DNA of 64,000 nucleotides from Thecamonas trahens ATCC 50062. Lineage: Eukaryota > Apusozoa > Apusomonadida > Apusomonadidae. Positions 59,459 to 64,000 of this stretch are shown piece by piece. Made by a program: the position numbers and the translations under genes. Numbering within the stretch: the stretch's first letter is position 1; the number at the start of each line of letters is the position of its first letter. The notes under the pieces were generated by a model. It searched no databases, was not told where the DNA came from, and was given only the letters and a program-made list of their open reading frames with translations. Location of the stretch: positions 185,543 through 249,542 of the forward strand of contig NW_013657659.1 of assembly GCF_000142905.1 (NCBI RefSeq), read 5' to 3'.

Positions 59459-61651
59459 TCAGTGGGTGCCGTCGCCCCGGTCCTCGGTCCCTCCCCTCGC
59501 AGTAGTGCTGCTGGACGAGCCTGGTCCACCGTCGTCGCCCGAGCCCGAACCAGATCCAGATCCAGAATTAGGACCCGCAGTTGAGCTCGAGAGCGATAAA
59601 ACCACATCCAACTCATCACCACTCTCCGCCTCGGTCTCGGGTCCCAAGCTCGGCTCGATGACCGCCCCCTCACCTGCGCCAACGCCTACGTCGGCACCTG
59701 CGCCGCCCATGCCCTCGCCAGGCGTGGGCCCGGCCCACACCTCGGGCGGTGCCTCCGACCACGGCCGATGGGTGACGGCCATGTGCTCGGGCGCATTGCC
59801 CCGCTTCGTCCAGTAGGAAAAGATGCCTTCGCCGGTGGCGATCGCCGGCAGGTCCCAGCCGCCAAACACAACGGCGTTGGTCCAGTTGTCGACCGAGTTG
59901 ATAAAGGCTTCGGCCTCGAGGCCGACATGGTCAGCGATGGCGTGCATGACCCACAGCGCCTCCTGCGGCTGGTCGTTTTGCCCGTCAGCCTCGGCCCACG
60001 CTGCGTTCTTGATGAGATTGCTGAGAACAGTGTCGATGGCCTGGTCGTACGCCGCGTCACTGAGCTCGCAGGTCCCCGCCCCGCGCCCCAGCGGCTGCTC
60101 CAGCTCCAGCTCGTCGAGCGAAACGTCAAAATTCGGAAGGAGCTCCGACATGGTCTCCGAGTACGACATGGCCTCCATCTCGGCCGGCTGGCTGCCGACG
60201 AGCGGATCGGCCGACGCAAGCTCTTTCATCACATCGGCGCTGAGGCCGAGCGAGGTGCGGATGCCGCGAGATGCGTTGTGTGAGCCCTGCTCTGGGAGCT
60301 CGCACCGCAGAGCCAGCGTCTCGATGCCGTGAACCGCCAGCCCCAGCGCGGTATCGTACGAGACCGGCTTTCCGTCCGCAGCCATCCCGTAGGTGTACTC
60401 ATCGTCGCGTGGGAGTGCAAGGTCCGGGCGCAGCCGGGTCATCTCCTTGTGGGCGAGCGCCTCGAACCAAGATGGAAAGTCAAACTCGAAGATGCCCTGC
60501 AGAACGGCAGTGAGCTCGGCGTTGTGCGGCTGCTGCTGGTCATAACTAAACGCGTAGCGCCTAACGAGCGCAATGGCAATGGCCAGCGCGACGGCCTCAT
60601 TCGTGCCGGGCACCGACTCGGCCTGCGGGCGGGCAATTAGCGTCATCTGGCCATGAATGCGCAGAGCGAGATGTGCCATCGCCGGCGGAAGCTCCAGCGC
60701 CCGTGCATAGCGCACAATGTAGAGGTAGCTGGGAGGGTCGAGCCAATCGCGCGGGACGAGACGGAAGACAAGCTCGGTCGTTACCCGGTAGAAGCGGCGG
60801 AACATGAGGGTAGATCGCAGGATGTTGGCAAACGGCCCGCGATGCGCCCAGCCGCGGACGATGCGGTCGTACTCGTTCCATCCAAGTAAGCCGCGCGCTT
60901 GCCACCGCACAATGTCCAGCACGGAGACCGGAAGCCCGGCATGAGCAAAGGCGAGGCCAACGAGGACGTACACCAGCGAGCCGCTTCGATTGCCGAGCGT
61001 CTCGAGAATGCCAACAGCCAGATCGATCGTCTCCACCGGCTCGTCAGCAAGGGCAAACGAGTCGGCGGCCATGTCCTCCTTTGTCATTCTGAACAGAGGC
61101 GACCGACGATGGACGCGCCAGCGGAGGCCCAGCTTGGCAGCCACCTCCTTGCCGAGCACGCCGATGGCAAAGGGGAGCGAGGCTTGCGACGCGGACCGCG
61201 TCTTATCGATCAAGAGGTGACCACGCTTCCGCTGGCCCTCGATCACGGCAAAGTACGTCTCACGGCACCAGGCAACCGACTCGCTCGGAAGGCCGAGGTT
61301 GCGCGAGGCGGCAGCGAGGACGGCCTTGAGGGCCTTGCTCTGCAGCGCAAGAAACTGGCCGAGGCTCATGTACGGCAGATTCTGACGGCCGCGCTTCTTC
61401 TTGCCGGGCTTGGACTTTTGCCGGAGCATTCGCCGCTCCTCCCGTAGCCGCGATCGCATGTTCTTCCGCAGCTGCGACGAGCCGAGCCACACATCGCCGC
61501 TGTTCTCGGTCTCCTGCGCCACGTAGTCGCTCGACACCGTCGAGCACCGCGAGCACACCATCAACCCGCCGTCCTGCAGTGCAAACTTGGTAGCTCCGCA
61601 CGCCCGACACACCAGCTTGGCCGCACGCCCAGCCTTGGACACCGCCTTCAT
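59459..61651 (-). CDS. TAF1B/Rrn7-like RNA polymerase I core-factor subunit
   Basis: 730 aa. The N-terminal zinc ribbon has C15, C18, C33 and C36 in CRACGATKFALQDGG and CSRCSTVS, as in TFIIB-like proteins. A basic linker (KKKRGRQ) leads to a cyclin-fold core: YMSLGQFLALQSKAL, LVGLAFAHAGLPVSVLDIV and YDRIVRGWAHRG match the TAF1B/Rrn7 pattern. The C-terminal ~100 residues are acidic with SGSGSG repeats. Known role: recruitment of RNA polymerase I to rDNA promoters, acting as the TFIIB equivalent. Similarity outside the ribbon is moderate, so the assignment to TAF1B rather than another TFIIB relative rests on length and the cyclin-domain motif order. Confidence 0.75.
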   Translation of the reverse strand: MKAVSKAGRAAKLVCRACGATKFALQDGGLMVCSRCSTVSSDYVAQETENSGDVWLGSSQLRKNMRSRLREERRMLRQKSKPGKKKRGRQNLPYMSLGQFLALQSKALKAVLAAASRNLGLPSESVAWCRETYFAVIEGQRKRGHLLIDKTRSASQASLPFAIGVLGKEVAAKLGLRWRVHRRSPLFRMTKEDMAADSFALADEPVETIDLAVGILETLGNRSGSLVYVLVGLAFAHAGLPVSVLDIVRWQARGLLGWNEYDRIVRGWAHRGPFANILRSTLMFRRFYRVTTELVFRLVPRDWLDPPSYLYIVRYARALELPPAMAHLALRIHGQMTLIARPQAESVPGTNEAVALAIAIALVRRYAFSYDQQQPHNAELTAVLQGIFEFDFPSWFEALAHKEMTRLRPDLALPRDDEYTYGMAADGKPVSYDTALGLAVHGIETLALRCELPEQGSHNASRGIRTSLGLSADVMKELASADPLVGSQPAEMEAMSYSETMSELLPNFDVSLDELELEQPLGRGAGTCELSDAAYDQAIDTVLSNLIKNAAWAEADGQNDQPQEALWVMHAIADHVGLEAEAFINSVDNWTNAVVFGGWDLPAIATGEGIFSYWTKRGNAPEHMAVTHRPWSEAPPEVWAGPTPGEGMGGAGADVGVGAGEGAVIEPSLGPETEAESGDELDVVLSLSSSTAGPNSGSGSGSGSGDDGGPGSSSSTTARGGTEDRGDGTH

Positions 61652-61832
61652 ATCCTTGGTGTGGTCGCGGCGAGCGGTGTGACTCGCCCAAGGACAAGGG
61701 GCCGTAGCCGTGCCAGCGGGTGATGGCAGGATGGGGAGACATTTAGGCTCACAGCGCGCTGAGTGACACCACGATGGCGGCAGCGGTCAGGTGGGAGGGA
61801 GGCGTTCAATAGCTGCAATGGCACAGCGAGGG

Positions 61833-62912
61833 CTACACGTCCAACGTCTCCCAGCCGAGCTGAAGGCTAAATGCAAGAAAGTCCTTGCGGTAGAGACGGG
61901 CGATAGTGGCAAGGGCCGAGTGGACGCACGACTGCGGCTTGGCCGACGAGGCGCAGGCCAAGGCGACAGCAGCCGCGGCTGGTGGTGGTGGCGGTGGCAG
62001 CGGCTGGCGCTGCCAGCCTGAGGCATAAAGGTAGCGGAGGGCGGGCTCGCGTCGCATCAGCCGCACCTCCAGCTGGCTCAGGATGCACTCGAGGCCATTG
62101 TCGAGATCGTCGTAGTCCACAACATGCTCGTAGGCATGGAGTAGGTCCCACGCATTGCCGACAGCCACCGCTGGCGCCCAGAGCCACGCAGCGTCCCATA
62201 CGGCAGGTGGTGCGCTCAGTGCAGCCGCCACCCGGGCGGCAAACTCGTCCAGCGCCAGCTCCTCAAGGGCTGGCGGACAGGAGGCGCCGGCTGGTAGACC
62301 CAGTGCGACGCAACGAGCGTCCAGCGACTCTTCGTTATCATTGAAGAGCACGTGGCGCTCAGCATAAGCGGCGAGCATGCGATGGACCGGATGGCGGGCA
62401 ATGAGGAGGCGGACACCCGCCGGGCTGAGCATGAGGAACTCGCGGGCCGATGCTGCCAGCTGCCACACCCTGCTGAAGGTACTCTCTGACGCTGCGTCAG
62501 CAATCTCCATCAAGCCAAAGATGGCAGCATCGAGCCGTCTCGCACCAGCGTAAGCTGCCGCGCAGTGAACCAAGCCCAGGGCAGGATGGACGCCCGGTGT
62601 GCGCAGTTCGGCGAGCGGAGTGGTCGGCGGCGTGATGAGGGTGAACCAGTCCACACCGGCATCGATTTGCAGTGAGCCCTGATGATGGCGGACGCGGCGA
62701 TCCGCGACCTTCAAGCAGTCTTGCCGCACTGGCGGGAGCTGCCCACTCTGCCTGACGTCTCTAAGCATGATGGGATCCAGGACGAGCCAGAGACCATAGG
62801 TGATGGCAGCCAGGCCAACAACAGCCACCAGGCACAGCCACCGCAGCCACCGTGAGCGAGCCGCCCGGGACGCCAGCAACCACAGCAGTCGTTTGAGCTG
62901 TACCTCACGCAT
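61833..62912 (-). CDS. Golgi carbohydrate sulfotransferase (CHST-like)
   Basis: 359 aa from the ATG at 62912; the upstream open frame is low-complexity. A type II membrane topology is clear: short basic N-terminus, then one hydrophobic helix (WLRWLCLVAVVGLAAITYGL). The 3'-phosphate-binding motif IARHPVHRMLAAYAERH matches the sulfotransferase family 2 signature (RHPFxRLxSAY), and the C-terminal IARLYRKDFLAFSL matches its YxxDFxxFxY block. The 5'-phosphosulfate loop usually found upstream is not obvious. Reaction by family: transfer of sulfate from PAPS to a hydroxyl of a glycan in the Golgi lumen. It is divergent from the small membrane protein. Confidence 0.78.
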   Translation of the reverse strand: MREVQLKRLLWLLASRAARSRWLRWLCLVAVVGLAAITYGLWLVLDPIMLRDVRQSGQLPPVRQDCLKVADRRVRHHQGSLQIDAGVDWFTLITPPTTPLAELRTPGVHPALGLVHCAAAYAGARRLDAAIFGLMEIADAASESTFSRVWQLAASAREFLMLSPAGVRLLIARHPVHRMLAAYAERHVLFNDNEESLDARCVALGLPAGASCPPALEELALDEFAARVAAALSAPPAVWDAAWLWAPAVAVGNAWDLLHAYEHVVDYDDLDNGLECILSQLEVRLMRREPALRYLYASGWQRQPLPPPPPPAAAAVALACASSAKPQSCVHSALATIARLYRKDFLAFSLQLGWETLDV

Positions 62913-63087
62913 GTGGCGCGGAGGGAGGGGGGGGGGGGGGTGAGGGGAGGACTGTGGTGGTGGTGGCTGTGGCGGGAGTGGCCGTGGCCGTGGCGATGGC
63001 AGCCCCCCTGACAGTCCCTCCCCCTCCCCAACCCCCTCCCCTACCCTACCCCGCCTACCGCCACTACCGCTACCACTTGACGACAGT

Positions 63088-63575
63088 ATGGCCATGGCAA
63101 CTGTGACTGCCGAGGACGTGGCCTTTCTGGGCAACACTTTCATGGAGGGCATCGGCTTTGCTATTGTCCTCTTTGGCCTCTCTGTCTCTCCCCTCACCAA
63201 CGCCGTGAGCAAGTCACTGTACGTGGCCACCACACCCATACCCATACTCATACCCATGCCCATGTCCATGCCCATGCCCATGCACTCACTCTCATCTTGC
63301 CCTTGCCCTTGCCCTTGCCCGCCCACAGCCTCCCGACTCGCCTCTTCGGTGCAGCAGCAGGCGCCATTGCCCTGCTCTCCTACCTCGCCTGGGCCTCGAC
63401 GTCAACCGAGGCCAAGACCATGGCCGCCATCGTCTGCACCTTCTACCACATCCAGGCCACCCTCATCGCCCTCAACGAGAGCACGGCAGCAACTCGTCCC
63501 GCAGTCATCGTCCACGCCGCTCTCGCATCCGCCTTTGTCTATGCCTTCAAGGACGCGTGGTTTGCTCAGGCCTGA
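63088..63575 (+). CDS. Small multi-pass membrane protein, function unknown
   Basis: Exons 63088..63218 and 63329..63575 encode 125 aa. The 110-bp intron (GTACGT...CCACAG, containing CCCATA/CCCATG repeats) splits a leucine codon. Four hydrophobic segments are seen: MEGIGFAIVLFGLSV, FGAAAGAIALLSYLAW, TMAAIVCTFYHIQATLIAL and VIVHAALASAFVYAF. No motif identifies a family. The spliced frame is supported by the GTACGT donor and by continuity of hydrophobic segments on each side. Confidence 0.75.
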
Positions 63576-64000
63576 GCACCATCCTCCCCCTCCCCCTTCC
63601 CCCCCCCCCCCCTTTCCTCGGGCCTACCACGACCATCATCCATTCCATCCCCATCATGAAACACCCCCCCCAAGAAGAGAGGTCGGTCTAGGAGGTGCTT
63701 GAAAGAAGTTCTAGGTATTCGCTCGAAGGAGCTCAAAATGCCGGAGCGTACAACATCCGCAATGAAAGACGTCTAGTTGGGGGCCTGCCTAGTGAGCGTG
63801 GGTCTCTCCTCTGTGACGTTTTTGTCTCTTCTTTTGAGACGGCGACACCCCTCAGGTGAGGTTAGCGCCAAGCCGGAAAGGACGGCATCCCTAGTGCGTG
63901 CGGTGGACCCCGATATCGAGCGTGCCCCTAGGAGGATACAAAGCGCAGAAGTGAAACACACACAGGGGGAGGCAGTGTCTCCACTCACCCCCTCTAACCC
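63576..64000. other. Unexplained right-edge sequence of lower GC
   Basis: About 420 bp. After a C-run near 63600-63615, composition drops compared with the rest of the window. On the minus strand one frame is open from the right edge to a stop at 63773, about 75 codons, but it uses AGA, CTA and AAA codons that other genes here avoid, so it is probably not a normal local gene. No tRNA, 5S or snRNA pattern was recognised. Confidence 0.35.

Noticed and set aside
63980-64000. Telomere-like CTAACCC at the right end
   Set aside because: A single copy only and in the wrong orientation for a right-hand chromosome end.
1-64000. tRNA, rRNA or snRNA genes in the spacers
   Set aside because: No A/B-box pairs, cloverleaf patterns or snRNA signatures were recognised by eye. 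A covariance-model scan would be the decisive test.

Overview
This window is nuclear DNA from a unicellular eukaryote with a very compact, GC-rich genome. It carries spliceosomal introns and genes for SmD3, an APC/C subunit, Paf1-complex CDC73, the NatA subunit NAA15, a KDM4-type demethylase, the mitochondrial calcium uniporter, a Hook protein and a GOST 7TM protein. The gene style (large FG-GAP/beta-helix/GCC2-GCC3 multi-pass receptors, very short introns, strong GC3) fits an apusomonad such as Thecamonas trahens. That name is my inference from memory and was not tested. There is one 100-N assembly gap at 5954-6053.

Layout. 1-4219: 3' part of a giant FG-GAP/GCC2-GCC3 receptor (+). 4281-10476: JmjN/JmjC demethylase (-), SmD3 (+), lipocalin (+), a degenerate transposable element, a basic S/K/R-repeat protein (-) and ANAPC13 (-). 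10705-17010: coiled-coil protein (+), PPTC7-like PP2C (-), unknown protein (+), GOST 7TM protein (-). 17304-23390: second giant receptor (-), broken by three one-base gaps. 23830-31492: SLC25 carrier (+), CDP-alcohol phosphotransferase (-), nine-C2-domain tail-anchored protein (-). 31911-39110: CDC73 (+), multi-pass membrane protein (-), FBPase (+). 39425-47664: ABCA-type half transporter (+), Hook-domain protein (+), MCU (-), J-protein (+). 47671-54185: possible RhoGAP-like protein (-), purple acid phosphatase (-), CCCH-like/RING protein (+), coiled-coil protein (-). 54286-54612: a small transposable element. 54655-63575: SDR (-), methyltransferase (-), NAA15 (+), TAF1B/Rrn7-like factor (-), sulfotransferase (-), small membrane protein (+). 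The last ~400 bases are unexplained.

Organisation. Genes mostly alternate between divergent pairs, with 175-500 bp between starts, and convergent pairs whose stops are often only 3-93 bp apart. Thirteen introns could be placed. Each gene has one, always within the first 228 coding bases, and twelve of the thirteen begin GTACGC or GTACGT. Upstream of start codons the coding strand is C-rich, so divergent intergenic regions switch from G-rich to C-rich.

Quality. Six genes or gene segments need one missing base restored, usually in a short homopolymer, to give a continuous family match. This looks like consensus undercalling rather than decay. The genes are mostly unrelated housekeeping functions (splicing, cell cycle, transcription, membrane lipid and calcium handling) and do not form one pathway.
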